Shown in pieces: positions 18,012-26,086 of a DNA stretch of 64,000 bases. Location: the NCBI GenBank assembly GCA_022616415.1, contig JAKEEU010000250.1, positions 29,503 to 93,502 on the forward strand, given 5' to 3'. How positions within the stretch are numbered: the stretch's first letter is position 1; the number at the start of each line of letters is the position of its first letter. This DNA is from Candidatus Zhuqueibacterota bacterium (GTDB taxonomy: Bacteria > Zhuqueibacterota > Zhuqueibacteria > Zhuqueibacterales > Zhuqueibacteraceae). The translations under genes and the position numbers were made by a program. Under the pieces are notes generated by a model. It was not told the DNA's origin, did no database searches, and saw only the letters and a list, made by a program, of their open reading frames with translations.

Positions 18012-21000
18012 GTGACGGCAAAATGGGCAACGTTGCTCGCGCTTCTGGCGCTCCCGGTGTTGGCTTTGGCGCAGCCCAACTCACATGAAGTGGGCAGAAA
18101 TATTCCGGACCGCGGCGAAGGCGGCGTGAAGGCGCCGGAATTTTGGCGCGCGCCGGAAAGCCGCGCTGCCAACCCGCCCGTCTTCATAGGCAGAATGTGG
18201 AACGCTTACTCGCCACAATCGGCCTATACCAATTTGATTTATTATGACCCGTTCGTTGACGTGGCGGCAATCGTGCATCGCACTGATCGCACCGGCGCTG
18301 GCAGCGGGTACATCGTATATCAGACCACCACAGACGGCGGCGTAAGCTGGAGCCCGCAGATCGGGCCGATCAATGCCCCCGGGTTTTTTAACGGCCGCCA
18401 CCCCAACCTTCTCATCGCCAACCCGGCGCGATCAAATGACCGCGCCCAAACCGCGGCGGTGATGACGTATAACGATCTCACCGTGTTCGGTGGGTCGTTT
18501 GGCGACGTGTGGTACGTCACCGACAAGTACGCAGGCTCACCCACGTTCTTCGGCAACGACAGCAGCATGGTCTTTTCGTACGCCGGCGCCGTGGATTTGA
18601 ATAACGGCGATTGCTATTTTGCAACCATCTCCATCAACGTCGCCTCCTTCGCCGTGAGCAAGGTGTCAAATTCCGGAACGGCGTTATCTCCCAAAGTTAT
18701 TCTGGCGCCACCCTCGGAGGTTATCGTCGAAAGCGGCGCGGCGATCGACGTTGGGAAGGATGGAACAGTGCACTGGGTTGGCCGGGCTCGATGGAGGAAA
18801 AGCGCGGGCGCGCCCGACGAGAATACGTTCTATTGGAGGTATCAACGCTCGACCGATGGCGGCGAGACCTGGTCCGCGCCTGAATATGTCGGGCCGCAAG
18901 TGGCCGGCTTGCATAACACTAACTACGAATTCGACGTGATCGTCGACGCGAACGATCGAGTTCATATCGCCGCGCTGCTCGTCGATAGTCTGGCGGCCAC
19001 CGGCAGCGGCGTCGCACTTTACGATTTGGTTCGCTCTCCTACAGGCGTTTGGCACGGCGACAAGGTCACAGACATCCGTGTTCCGCAGTTCATCCCGCCC
19101 GAGTATGCCGCAGGTGGCATCGGCGATCTGAACGCCCCCGAATTCGCTAAAAGCAAAGATGGTGAAAACCTGGCGCTGAAGTGGATCGATATCATCCCCA
19201 ATCCTGTGACTCACGATGACTCAACGAACCAAGAAGTGTTTATCGCGAGCCGGGTCTTTGGGAGTTCGTGGACAACGCCGCGGAACGTGAGCAATGCTCC
19301 CCAAGTGCGCGAAACATTTACAAATTTAGCGCCCATCATGCGTGATGACGGCCAGCTCTTCATCTTTTATATCTCGCCTTCCGTGCCTGGGACGGACGAT
19401 CTCTCCGAGCACGATATCTGGTTCTTGCCGGACGCCAAAGTTCCTATTGCAAAAGTCAATCTCTCGATCCCGGACACCCTGCAAGTATCGCCGGGCCAGA
19501 TCATCGATGTTCCCATCTCTTTGGCGCTCGGTGGCAACAGCATCGCCGCTCTTGGCGCCAATATCAAAGCGACGAATAAAATTCTCTCGTTTGCGGGATT
19601 TATCCCGGGGTCGATTATTCCCGGCGAGCGCTTCAACGTCAACGCGCCATTTCCGGATAGCGTTATCCTGGCTTTCACTGATTTTGGCGGCGGGCCTATT
19701 CAGCAAGACGGCGTGCTGGTGACGCTGCAATTTCAAATCAGCCCGCAAGCCGAGGCCGGCGCCATCGCCAAACTTGACTTCAGCGGAGTGTTTGCCTCTG
19801 ATCCTCAATTCATGAACTTGCCGGTCCGAACCCAAGCCGGTCTGGTCACGGTTGTGCTGCAGCCGGTAACGGTCTCCATTGCCGACACGCTTACGGGAGC
19901 GCCGAGTGACACCATCACGGTGCCGGTGAGGCTGGCTGGTGCGGAGCATCCGATCGAGGCTTTTGGTGCAGCCATCAAAGCCAACAATGGCCTGCTCTCC
20001 TTTGTCGATTTTGTTCAAGGTCCGATCATCCCCGGCGCAACGTTGAATGTCAACGCACCGGCCCAGGACAGCGTTCGTCTCGCCTACATTAATTTTGGCG
20101 GCGGCCCGATTGTAAACGACGGCGTGTTCGTTGCGCTTAAATTCAGAATCAAAACCGGCGCACCGGCCGGCGCCGTTTCCGTGCTTGCCTTCAGCGATTT
20201 ATCCGCCTCCGATTCCAATTTGAGAGCCTTGCCGGTGCGAGGCTTGCCAGGCAAAGTCACCGTCGTCATCCTACCCGCTGCAATTCACGGCATGAAGTGG
20301 CACGACCTGAATAGCGATGGCAAGAAAGATCCCAACGAGCCGGGCCTCGAAGGCTGGCAGATCAATCTCACCGGAGATTCTACAGCCAGCACGACTACAG
20401 ATTCATTGGGAAATTACCAGTTCACGCAACTCGCGCCGGGGGATTATGTCGTTGCCGAAGTTTTGCAAACCGGATGGACGCAGTCATTCCCACCGGAGCC
20501 GGAAACGCATAAGATTGTTCTGTTGCCGGGACAAAGTATTGGTAATCTCGATTTCGGCAATTGGAAAACCGGCGAGATTCGCGGCACGATCTGGCGTGAC
20601 CTCGATGCCGACGAAATCAGGGAAGAGAATGAGCCGATCATCAAAGGATGGCGTGTCAACCTTGCGGGCGCGGCCAGCCTGAGCACGACGACCGATACGC
20701 TCGGCAACTACGCGTTCGCTTCGCTTGTGCCAGGAACATACACGATTACCGTAGAGTCGCGCGACAAATGGCGCGTCACCTTTCCACGTGACTCCGTTCA
20801 TACGGTGGAGCTCATATCGGCGCAAGTAGCTGGCAACATCGATTTTGCTCTTGAACCTCCGGTCGCGGTGGAGGAGAGAAACGGCCCGCGGTTGCCCGCA
20901 ACCTTCGAGCTTTTGCAAAACTATCCCAATCCGTTTAATCCAACAACCACCATCAAGTACGGCGTCCCGCGCCAGAGCCGCGTGAAGGTCGAGCTATTCA

Positions 21001-21161
21001 ACACGCTGGGAATAAGTGTCGCCGTCCTCGTCAACGAAAATCACCAGCCCGGCTATTACACCGTCAAGCTCGAGCGAACCGGCCTGCCCAGCGGAATGTA
21101 TTTTTACAAGCTTACGGCTCCTGGCTGGGTTGAGACGAAAAAAATGTTGCTGATGAAATAA
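18012..21161 (+). CDS. Secreted sialidase-fold protein with two cohesin-like domains, SdrD-B repeats and T9SS tail
   Basis: A 1049-aa protein starting at GTG 18012 after a clear Shine-Dalgarno; signal peptide about 1-21 (LPVLALAQ). Residues about 50-470 form a BNR/sialidase-type propeller (Asp-box-like TTDGGVSWS and STDGGETWS). Two cohesin-like domains follow (about 480-613 and 618-753; both with ALGANIKA/AFGAAIKA and the ISFAGFxPGxIIPG-type stretch), then two SdrD-B-like domains (HDLNSDGKKDPNEPGLEGW and RDLDADEIREENEP, about 757-947) and the T9SS tail (YPNPFNPTT, about 958-1049). Likely exported and surface-anchored. It sits 80 bases after the giant protease and shares its cohesin and tail types, so the two may form one surface system. 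The sialidase fold alone does not prove sialidase activity; the catalytic Arg triad was not established. Confidence 0.9.
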   Translation: MTAKWATLLALLALPVLALAQPNSHEVGRNIPDRGEGGVKAPEFWRAPESRAANPPVFIGRMWNAYSPQSAYTNLIYYDPFVDVAAIVHRTDRTGAGSGYIVYQTTTDGGVSWSPQIGPINAPGFFNGRHPNLLIANPARSNDRAQTAAVMTYNDLTVFGGSFGDVWYVTDKYAGSPTFFGNDSSMVFSYAGAVDLNNGDCYFATISINVASFAVSKVSNSGTALSPKVILAPPSEVIVESGAAIDVGKDGTVHWVGRARWRKSAGAPDENTFYWRYQRSTDGGETWSAPEYVGPQVAGLHNTNYEFDVIVDANDRVHIAALLVDSLAATGSGVALYDLVRSPTGVWHGDKVTDIRVPQFIPPEYAAGGIGDLNAPEFAKSKDGENLALKWIDIIPNPVTHDDSTNQEVFIASRVFGSSWTTPRNVSNAPQVRETFTNLAPIMRDDGQLFIFYISPSVPGTDDLSEHDIWFLPDAKVPIAKVNLSIPDTLQVSPGQIIDVPISLALGGNSIAALGANIKATNKILSFAGFIPGSIIPGERFNVNAPFPDSVILAFTDFGGGPIQQDGVLVTLQFQISPQAEAGAIAKLDFSGVFASDPQFMNLPVRTQAGLVTVVLQPVTVSIADTLTGAPSDTITVPVRLAGAEHPIEAFGAAIKANNGLLSFVDFVQGPIIPGATLNVNAPAQDSVRLAYINFGGGPIVNDGVFVALKFRIKTGAPAGAVSVLAFSDLSASDSNLRALPVRGLPGKVTVVILPAAIHGMKWHDLNSDGKKDPNEPGLEGWQINLTGDSTASTTTDSLGNYQFTQLAPGDYVVAEVLQTGWTQSFPPEPETHKIVLLPGQSIGNLDFGNWKTGEIRGTIWRDLDADEIREENEPIIKGWRVNLAGAASLSTTTDTLGNYAFASLVPGTYTITVESRDKWRVTFPRDSVHTVELISAQVAGNIDFALEPPVAVEERNGPRLPATFELLQNYPNPFNPTTTIKYGVPRQSRVKVELFNTLGISVAVLVNENHQPGYYTVKLERTGLPSGMYFYKLTAPGWVETKKMLLMK

Positions 21162-21167
21162 TTCTAA

Positions 21168-21200
21168 AGCGTAAAACGTAAGGTGTAAAATTTAGCATTG
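21168..21200. repeat. Fragment of CGTAA-type repeat
   Basis: Directly after the stop codon the sequence reads AGCGTAAAACGTAAGGTG and then TAAAATTTAGC, nearly the same as the left arm of the larger inverted repeat at 23598 (AGCGTAAAACGTAAGACG). It is a partial copy of that intergenic family. Confidence 0.5.
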
Positions 21201-21320
21201 AAATGTCTTGCTTTCTTGTGATGTTCCCTATGAACGCAGCCATCAACGGGAGCTAAAAAGTTCAAAAATTTTTTGAGCTTTGCAGCGCAATGGCTCAACG
21301 CGGAACCAAAAAGTTTGTTA

Positions 21321-21386
21321 AACCGCGAATGGACGTGAATAAACGCGAATCAAAAAATTCGCGTCTCTTCGCGCTCATTAGCGGTT
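21321..21386. repeat. 66-base imperfect palindrome (AACCGC...GCGGTT family)
   Basis: Two 30-base arms (left AACCGCGAATGGACGTGAAT.., right ending CATTAGCGGTT) pair with only a few mismatches around a CAAAAA loop. Similar dispersed palindromes with CGCGAAT words are common in FCB-type genomes. It lies in the 0.5-kb gap before the riboflavin genes. Only one copy is present in this window. Confidence 0.6.
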
Positions 21387-21582
21387 GTTTTTTTTTGCCG
21401 AAAAAGCGAAATTTTTGCTCTTATTCTCCCGCGATTTGCTCCTCGCCACTTGCCCCTTGACACCCACCCAATTTCTGCCTATATTAACTTCGCAACAGTT
21501 TTGCAAAATTTGCCGCTATTCATGCAGTGTTTTATTAAAGAAAATAAACTTGCAAAATAGCATGGGTTTTGCGGCCTGAACC

Positions 21583-21626
21583 GGAGTGCAATGCTTTAGC
21601 ATTGCAAAACTGAAGTTTTGCACTCC
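21583..21626. repeat. 44-base double-hairpin element (family B, copy 1)
   Basis: Outer arms GGAGTGCA and TGCACTCC enclose two perfect small hairpins (GCAATGCTTTAGCATTGC and CAAAACTGAAGTTTTG), giving a three-way-junction shape. An element of the same length, ends and architecture lies at 49792-49835, with changed but still self-complementary inner hairpins. The covariation argues for a maintained structure rather than chance. Confidence 0.65.
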
Positions 21627-21650
21627 GAGTTCACTCGGCTAAATTTATAC

Positions 21651-21703
21651 GCAAAATAATTGTGGCAAGATGATTGTTTTATTATTTTGCCAATTATTTT
21701 GTC
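21651..21703. repeat. AT-rich palindrome with CAAAATAATTG arms
   Basis: Left arm CAAAATAATTGTGGCAAGAT and right arm ending ATTTTGCCAATTATTTTG pair across a short loop. The word GGCAAAAT/ATTTTGCC recurs near 24970, 48513, 48699 and 53304. The palindrome covers the first codons of the longest open frame of the next gene, which argues that ribD starts later (21709 or 21727) and not at 21670. Confidence 0.55.
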
Positions 21704-21726
21704 ATTTCATGAATGGCCGGATGGTT

Positions 21727-22866
21727 ATGAAGATTTGGGAAAAGGACATCACCCCATCGCGCTTCACCCCCGAAGATCGCGCCTTTTTGCAAAAAGCTCT
21801 TGAGCTTGCCGTCGCCGGGCTCGGGTACGTCAGCCCTAATCCGATGGTCGGCGCCGTCGTCGTCAAGGACGGTGAGATTGTCGGCACCGGCTATCACCGC
21901 CAATTCGGCGGCGATCACGCGGAAGTCGAAGCGTTGCGCGAGGCCGGACATCTCTCTCGCGGCGCGACGTTGTATTGCACCCTCGAGCCGTGCAGCCATT
22001 TCGGCAAAACCCCGCCGTGCGTCAATCGCGTCATCGAATCCGGCGTTGTACGGGTCGTCATCGGCACGATGGATCCCAATCCGCTCGTCAATGGCCGCGG
22101 CGCCAACATGCTGCGCGAGCACGGCATTGCAGTCGAGAGCGGCTTATTGGAAGAAGCCTGTTACGAGCTGAACGAGAGCTATTTCAAATTCATCACCACG
22201 CGCCTGCCGTTCGTCACGTTGAAAGTGGCGCAAAGCCTCGACGGCAAGATCGCCGATGCCGCTGGCCACTCGCGCTGGATCAGCAACGAGCAAGCGCGAA
22301 GATTGGTGCATCGCTGGCGCTGGCAAAACGACGCCATCATGGTGGGAATCGGCACGGTGCTCGCCGACGATCCGCAGCTCACCGTCCGCGAAGAGCCGGG
22401 CCAGCAGCCGCGCCGGATCATCGTCGATACCAACTTGCGCCTGCCGCTATCCGCCAAACTCTTAAATGATGAGCACGTCGCCAAAATCATTGTGGCGATT
22501 GGCGAGAATTGCCGCGAGCGTGACAAAATTGCCGAGATTGAAAACCGCGGCGCTCGCGTCTGGTCAATTCACACGTCTGCTGCGGGAAGCCTCGATATGC
22601 GCCATCTCATGGAACGTATCGGGCAAGAAGGCATTGCGTCGTTATTTGTCGAAGGCGGCCGGAGAATTTTTAGCTCGCTGCTCGAAGGGCGGTTCGCGGA
22701 TCGCCTCAAATGTTTCATCGCGCCCAAATTGCTTGGCGACGGCATTCCGGCGTTTCAAGGCTTGCCGATTCACAGCATGAGCCAGGCGATCTTGCTTGAA
22801 AAGACGCGCTGGGAAACCATTGGTGATAATGTGTTAGTTTCAGGTATTATTCGTTATTCGCAATGA
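21727..22866 (+). CDS. ribD: Bifunctional diaminohydroxyphosphoribosylaminopyrimidine deaminase / reductase
   Basis: Catalyses the second and third steps of riboflavin synthesis: zinc-dependent deamination of the pyrimidine, then NADPH-dependent reduction of the ribosyl side chain. The N-terminal deaminase domain carries SPNPMVGAVVV, GDHAEVEAL (zinc His and proton-shuttle Glu) and EPCSHFGKTPPC (two zinc Cys). The C-terminal RibD reductase domain begins VTLKVAQSLDGKIADAAGHS and includes GIGTVLADDPQLTVR and FVEGGRRIFSSLL. I prefer ATG 21727 (MKIWEKD) because the frame upstream is a palindromic repeat; ATG 21709 and 21721 are alternatives and no start has a strong Shine-Dalgarno. First gene of a ribD-ribE-ribBA cluster. 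Confidence 0.95.
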   Translation: MKIWEKDITPSRFTPEDRAFLQKALELAVAGLGYVSPNPMVGAVVVKDGEIVGTGYHRQFGGDHAEVEALREAGHLSRGATLYCTLEPCSHFGKTPPCVNRVIESGVVRVVIGTMDPNPLVNGRGANMLREHGIAVESGLLEEACYELNESYFKFITTRLPFVTLKVAQSLDGKIADAAGHSRWISNEQARRLVHRWRWQNDAIMVGIGTVLADDPQLTVREEPGQQPRRIIVDTNLRLPLSAKLLNDEHVAKIIVAIGENCRERDKIAEIENRGARVWSIHTSAAGSLDMRHLMERIGQEGIASLFVEGGRRIFSSLLEGRFADRLKCFIAPKLLGDGIPAFQGLPIHSMSQAILLEKTRWETIGDNVLVSGIIRYSQ

Positions 22867-22867
22867 A

Positions 22868-22921
22868 AGATGCCACTTTAGTGGCATTCCACTTTTCAGC
22901 CCCACGCCTTCAGGCTGGGGC
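22868..22921. repeat. Two adjacent hairpins between ribD and ribE
   Basis: Immediately after the ribD stop lie ATGCCACTTTAGTGGCAT (7-base stem) and then CCCCACGCCTTCAGGCTGGGG (imperfect stem). Neither is followed by a U-tract, so a classical terminator is unlikely; they look like another small palindromic element. They could also trim or stabilise the polycistronic message. Confidence 0.5.
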
Positions 22922-22938
22922 GATGTGATTAAACAAAT

Positions 22939-23592
22939 ATGTTTACCGGACTCGTTGAAGAAATTGGCCGCCTCGTCGCGGTTGAGTCGATGGGCGCCTC
23001 ACGCCGCTTCACCATTCGCGCTGAAAAGATTTTGGCCGATGCCAAAATCGACGATAGCATTTGCATCAACGGTGTTTGTTTGACGATAGTCGCCATCTCT
23101 GGAAGCATGTTTCAAGTGCAAGCCGTGGATGAGACGCTGCGCAAAACCACCTTGGGAAATTTGCGCCAGGGCAGCCGCGTCAACTTGGAGCGCGCCCTGC
23201 GGCCGGCGGATCGCCTCGGCGGACATTTCGTGCAAGGCCACGTCGATGGCACAGCGAAGATAGTCGATTTAATTCCGCAAGCCGCCGGAAAGCTAATGGT
23301 CGTTGAGCTTGATGACAAGCTGTTGCGATACATTATTCCCCACGGCTCGATTGCTTTGGACGGCGTCAGCTTGACCGTCGCGCGTTTGGAAAATTCGCGC
23401 CTCACCATCGCGCTCATTCCGCACACGCTGGCGCAAACCACGCTCGGCGAGCGCCAAGCGGGAGATTGGCTCAATGTCGAAACCGATCTGCTGGGAAAAT
23501 ATGTCGAACGTTTGTTGGCAACGCGAGTAGGAAGCGGTGTGACAGAGGCGCAGCTCATGACATGGGGTTATGGTGATTATAACAAATCTTAG
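22939..23592 (+). CDS. ribE: Riboflavin synthase alpha subunit
   Basis: Dismutates two 6,7-dimethyl-8-ribityllumazine molecules to riboflavin, the last pathway step. The 217-aa protein starts with the invariant MFTGLVEEIG and has the two homologous lumazine-binding barrels: the first with ADAKIDDSICINGVCLTI and LGGHFVQGHVDGTA, the second with SIALDGVSLTVARL and IPHTLAQTTLGE. Length is typical. It follows ribD by about 70 bases that contain two hairpins. Confidence 0.95.
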   Translation: MFTGLVEEIGRLVAVESMGASRRFTIRAEKILADAKIDDSICINGVCLTIVAISGSMFQVQAVDETLRKTTLGNLRQGSRVNLERALRPADRLGGHFVQGHVDGTAKIVDLIPQAAGKLMVVELDDKLLRYIIPHGSIALDGVSLTVARLENSRLTIALIPHTLAQTTLGERQAGDWLNVETDLLGKYVERLLATRVGSGVTEAQLMTWGYGDYNKS

Positions 23593-23597
23593 CTGGA

Positions 23598-23708
23598 AGC
23601 GTAAAACGTAAGACGTAATGCGTAAGATATAAAGCGTAAAATTTGCGGATTACATTACAATTACAACGTTTTACGAATTACGTGTTACGCTTCACGTTTT
23701 ACGCTTTA
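23598..23708. repeat. Large imperfect inverted repeat built of CGTAA words between ribE and ribBA
   Basis: The left arm (AGCGTAAAACGTAAGACG..) and right arm (..CTTCACGTTTTACGCT) are inverted with respect to one another, and each is itself a run of CGTAA-like words. It fills nearly all of the ribE-ribBA gap. Partial copies lie at 17940 and 21168, and a related ATTACGGATCACG-type element is found inside a coding region at 57969. Confidence 0.6.
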
Positions 23709-23746
23709 CGTTTCATGACGACAATAACATTTCGGACTCTCAACAC

Positions 23747-24961
23747 ATGAAATTCAACACCATTGAAGAAACCATAGCCGATTTTCGCGACGGCAAGCTT
23801 TTGATCGTCGTCGATGACGAAGACCGTGAGAATGAAGGCGATTTTTGTTTGGCCGCTGAAAAAGCGACGCCAGAAAAAATCAATTTTATGGCCAAGCATG
23901 GCCGCGGGTTGATTTGCGTGGCCATGCCGCTGGAGCGTCTCGAAGCGCTCGATTTGCATCCGATGGTGCCCGACAATACGGCGCGTCTCGGCACTTCATT
24001 TACCGTTTCGGTGGATGCCAAACGCAACACCACCACCGGCATTTCCGCGCACGACCGCGCCGAGACTATTTTGCAACTCATTTCGCTGAATACCAAGCCA
24101 AGCGATCTGGCGCGCCCAGGGCACATTTTCCCGTTGCGCGCCCAGCCCGGTGGCGTTTTAACCCGCTCGGGCCACACCGAAGCCGTGGTGGATTTGGCTC
24201 GTCTCGCCAGACTTTATCCGGCCGGCGTACTCTGCGAGATCATGGACGAAGACGGCAGCATGGCGCGCGTGCCACGGCTGCTGGAAATTGCCGAGCAATT
24301 CAATATCAAAATCGTCACGATTCGTGATCTGATCGAATATCGTCGGCGCCACGAGAAGTTGGTGCGGCGTGTGGTCACCACGCGCTTTCCAAGCCGCTAT
24401 GGCAATTTTATGCTGCACCTTTACGAAAGCGATATTGACGAAAATCACCATCTCGCCGTGGTCAAAGGCGACGTCTCAACCGGCGAGCCGACTCTGGTGC
24501 GCGTGCATTCACAATGTCTCACCGGCGATATTCTCGGCTCGTTGCGCTGCGATTGCGGCGACCAATTGGCGAGGGCGCTCCAACAGATCGAGCAAGAAGG
24601 GAGGGGCGTTCTCCTTTATATGCGGCAGGAGGGACGCGGCATCGGCCTCGCCAACAAAATTCGCGCGTACAAGTTGCAGGATGAAGGCAAGGACACCGTC
24701 GAGGCGAACGAAGCGCTTGGCTTCAAAGCCGATTTGCGGCACTACGGCATCGGCGCACAGATCCTTTACGATCTCGGCATTCGCAAGATTCGATTGCTCA
24801 CCAACAATCCCAAAAAGATCGTCGGCTTGGATGGCTACGGCTTGCAAGTCGTCGAGCGCGTGCCGATTCAAGTTCCGTCAAACGCCGCCAACGAGCGCTA
24901 TTTGGAAACCAAACGTAACAAGCTCGGGCATTTGCTGGTGGATGCGTTGGAAGAAAAGTAA
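23747..24961 (+). CDS. ribBA: Bifunctional 3,4-dihydroxy-2-butanone-4-phosphate synthase / GTP cyclohydrolase II
   Basis: Makes both early precursors of riboflavin. The N-terminal RibB domain (about 1-200) has DDEDRENEGDF (acidic metal/substrate site), RAETILQLIS-type and GHIFPLRAQPGGV motifs. The C-terminal RibA domain shows VHSQCLTGDILGSLRCDCGD (zinc Cys cluster), RQEGRGIGLANKIRAY and RLLTNNPKKIVGL. The 404-aa length is normal for the fusion. The gene for lumazine synthase (ribH), which often follows, is not here. Confidence 0.96.
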   Translation: MKFNTIEETIADFRDGKLLIVVDDEDRENEGDFCLAAEKATPEKINFMAKHGRGLICVAMPLERLEALDLHPMVPDNTARLGTSFTVSVDAKRNTTTGISAHDRAETILQLISLNTKPSDLARPGHIFPLRAQPGGVLTRSGHTEAVVDLARLARLYPAGVLCEIMDEDGSMARVPRLLEIAEQFNIKIVTIRDLIEYRRRHEKLVRRVVTTRFPSRYGNFMLHLYESDIDENHHLAVVKGDVSTGEPTLVRVHSQCLTGDILGSLRCDCGDQLARALQQIEQEGRGVLLYMRQEGRGIGLANKIRAYKLQDEGKDTVEANEALGFKADLRHYGIGAQILYDLGIRKIRLLTNNPKKIVGLDGYGLQVVERVPIQVPSNAANERYLETKRNKLGHLLVDALEEK

Positions 24962-25012
24962 AGACAAAATAATTTGATGGCAAAACGCCGGCCTCCGAAT
25001 TTCCAGATGACA

Positions 25013-25085
25013 TGTCATGCTGAAAGCATCTTTTTTCAATACAAGCACGGTGCTCGACAATAAGAAGGATTCCTACAGAATGACA
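25013..25085. repeat. 73-base palindromic repeat, family A copy 1
   Basis: Ends TGTCATGCTGAAAGCATC and GGATTCCTACAGAATGACA form terminal inverted repeats; the centre carries CAAGCACGGTGCTCG. Copies with the same ends and centre lie at 40690-40762, 41742-41813 and, interrupted, at 49737-49908. It sits between ribBA and a truncated gene. Confidence 0.7.
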
Positions 25086-25105
25086 TGATAACGAGAAGCC
25101 GTTTT

Positions 25106-25345
25106 ATGGATGCTAATGAACTTAAACAACTGATCCCGCTGGGCGAACTCGAATTCAAAAAGTCCTTAACGCAGCAAGACGACGCCCTGAAAACGGCCAC
25201 GGCATTTGCCAATGGCAACGGCGGCTGGATTCTCTTTGGCGTGAAACCCGATGGCAGCATTATTGGCGTGGATATTGGCGTCAATACGTTGGAAAATTTG
25301 GCCGAATTTAGAGAAGAGTTCTGGTTGAAATGGCGGAGGGAATAA
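25106..25345 (+). pseudogene. Truncated AlbA_2 (Schlafen-type) domain protein
   Basis: From ATG 25106 (MDANELKQLIPLGELEFKKS) the 79-aa product has the start of the AlbA_2/AAA_4 domain: LEFKKSLTQQDDALKT, AFANGNGGWILFGVKPDGS and GVDIGVNTLENLA. Complete family members run to several hundred residues, with the rest of this fold and a C-terminal winged-helix domain, so this is an N-terminal remnant, now ending at GEFxLKWRRE-type codons. A family A repeat lies just upstream. It may still give a small protein. Confidence 0.6.
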
Positions 25346-25372
25346 CATTATGGAGAGATAAAAGATGCGCTT

Positions 25373-25720
25373 TCATTTGTTCCCGGCTGATGGCGTTTTG
25401 CCGCAGTTGTAATCAGCAACAAGAACACGGCTAATTTCTTCTTCAAGCGAGTGGCCGTTTTGATGAGCTTGAATCTCGAGATTCCGATAAACTAAAAACG
25501 GCAGGCGCAAATTTACCGTGGCCCAGTTCTTTTTATGTGACTCTATGGCGCGAATGGCCTTGACATCATAAACTTGTTCACCGCAGAGATTGCAAATATC
25601 TACTTTTATGTCGGGAATATGAGTAATCGTGCCGTCGGGATTGTGCAGTTCTTTCGTGATAGTATGAGGATGCATCAAACCTTTGCCGCAAGCTGGACAA
25701 ATCCAGGTTTCAGCATCCAC
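25373..25720 (-). CDS. YgiT-type zinc-finger antitoxin
   Basis: The product has two CxxC zinc knuckles (ICPACGKG and ICNLCGEQVYD) as in the N-terminus of MqsA/YgiT antitoxins, then a C-terminal region (VNLRLPFLVYRNLEIQAHQN) typical of a ribbon-helix-helix-like DNA-binding tail. The frame is open to 25888, but that part overlaps the toxin gene; GTG 25720, four bases after the toxin stop, gives a 115-aa protein of usual size and is my preferred start. It would neutralise the upstream DUF4258 toxin and repress the pair. Confidence 0.75.
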   Translation of the reverse strand: MDAETWICPACGKGLMHPHTITKELHNPDGTITHIPDIKVDICNLCGEQVYDVKAIRAIESHKKNWATVNLRLPFLVYRNLEIQAHQNGHSLEEEISRVLVADYNCGKTPSAGNK

Positions 25721-25724
25721 CTGC

Positions 25725-26012
25725 TTATTCTGCTTCGTGGAAGGTAATGATGAAATACTGCTTTCCGTGGCGGCGGACGATTTTCCCACACGAGTAGATT
25801 GCTTCCCCGGAGCGCGCAGGGCCAATGATGGTGTACTTGTATCGCGCCTCGCCGATTTCATCTCTTTCTTTTTTGCGTACATAGCCATTCAGAAGAGAAT
25901 GTTTTAAATCGTCAAATGAAAATCGACCAATTTCAAGAAGGTGCTCAGCTTTTTGCGAGAAAATAAGGAAATCACGCTCCACGAGATAGATAATTTCTTC
26001 AGGAACTCGCAT
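25725..26012 (-). CDS. DUF4258 family toxin (RelE/MqsR-like fold)
   Basis: Starting from ATG 26012 (MRVPEEIIYL), preceded by the Shine-Dalgarno AGAAGGGG, the protein is 95 aa. The core GRFSFDDLKHSLLNGYVRKK, followed by ARYKYTIIGP and KQYFIITFHEAE, is typical of DUF4258 toxins, predicted mRNA interferases. A longer frame reaches 26072 but lacks a good ribosome site. The toxin-first order, with the YgiT antitoxin right behind, is characteristic of this class of type II modules. Confidence 0.78.
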   Translation of the reverse strand: MRVPEEIIYLVERDFLIFSQKAEHLLEIGRFSFDDLKHSLLNGYVRKKERDEIGEARYKYTIIGPARSGEAIYSCGKIVRRHGKQYFIITFHEAE

Positions 26013-26086
26013 ACTACCCCTTCTGCTTGGTTGATTTAATATAATCAACTTGAAACCAAATTGCAAAGACAATTTTAGATGACTTT

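Noticed and set aside
21162..21726. FMN riboswitch before ribD
   Set aside because: The gap is filled by palindromic repeats, and I could not find the conserved RFN core words.
25721..25888. Longer start for the YgiT-type antitoxin
   Set aside because: It overlaps the toxin coding region completely and translates to a low-complexity Ser/Lys/Arg stretch; GTG 25720 fits the usual gene arrangement.
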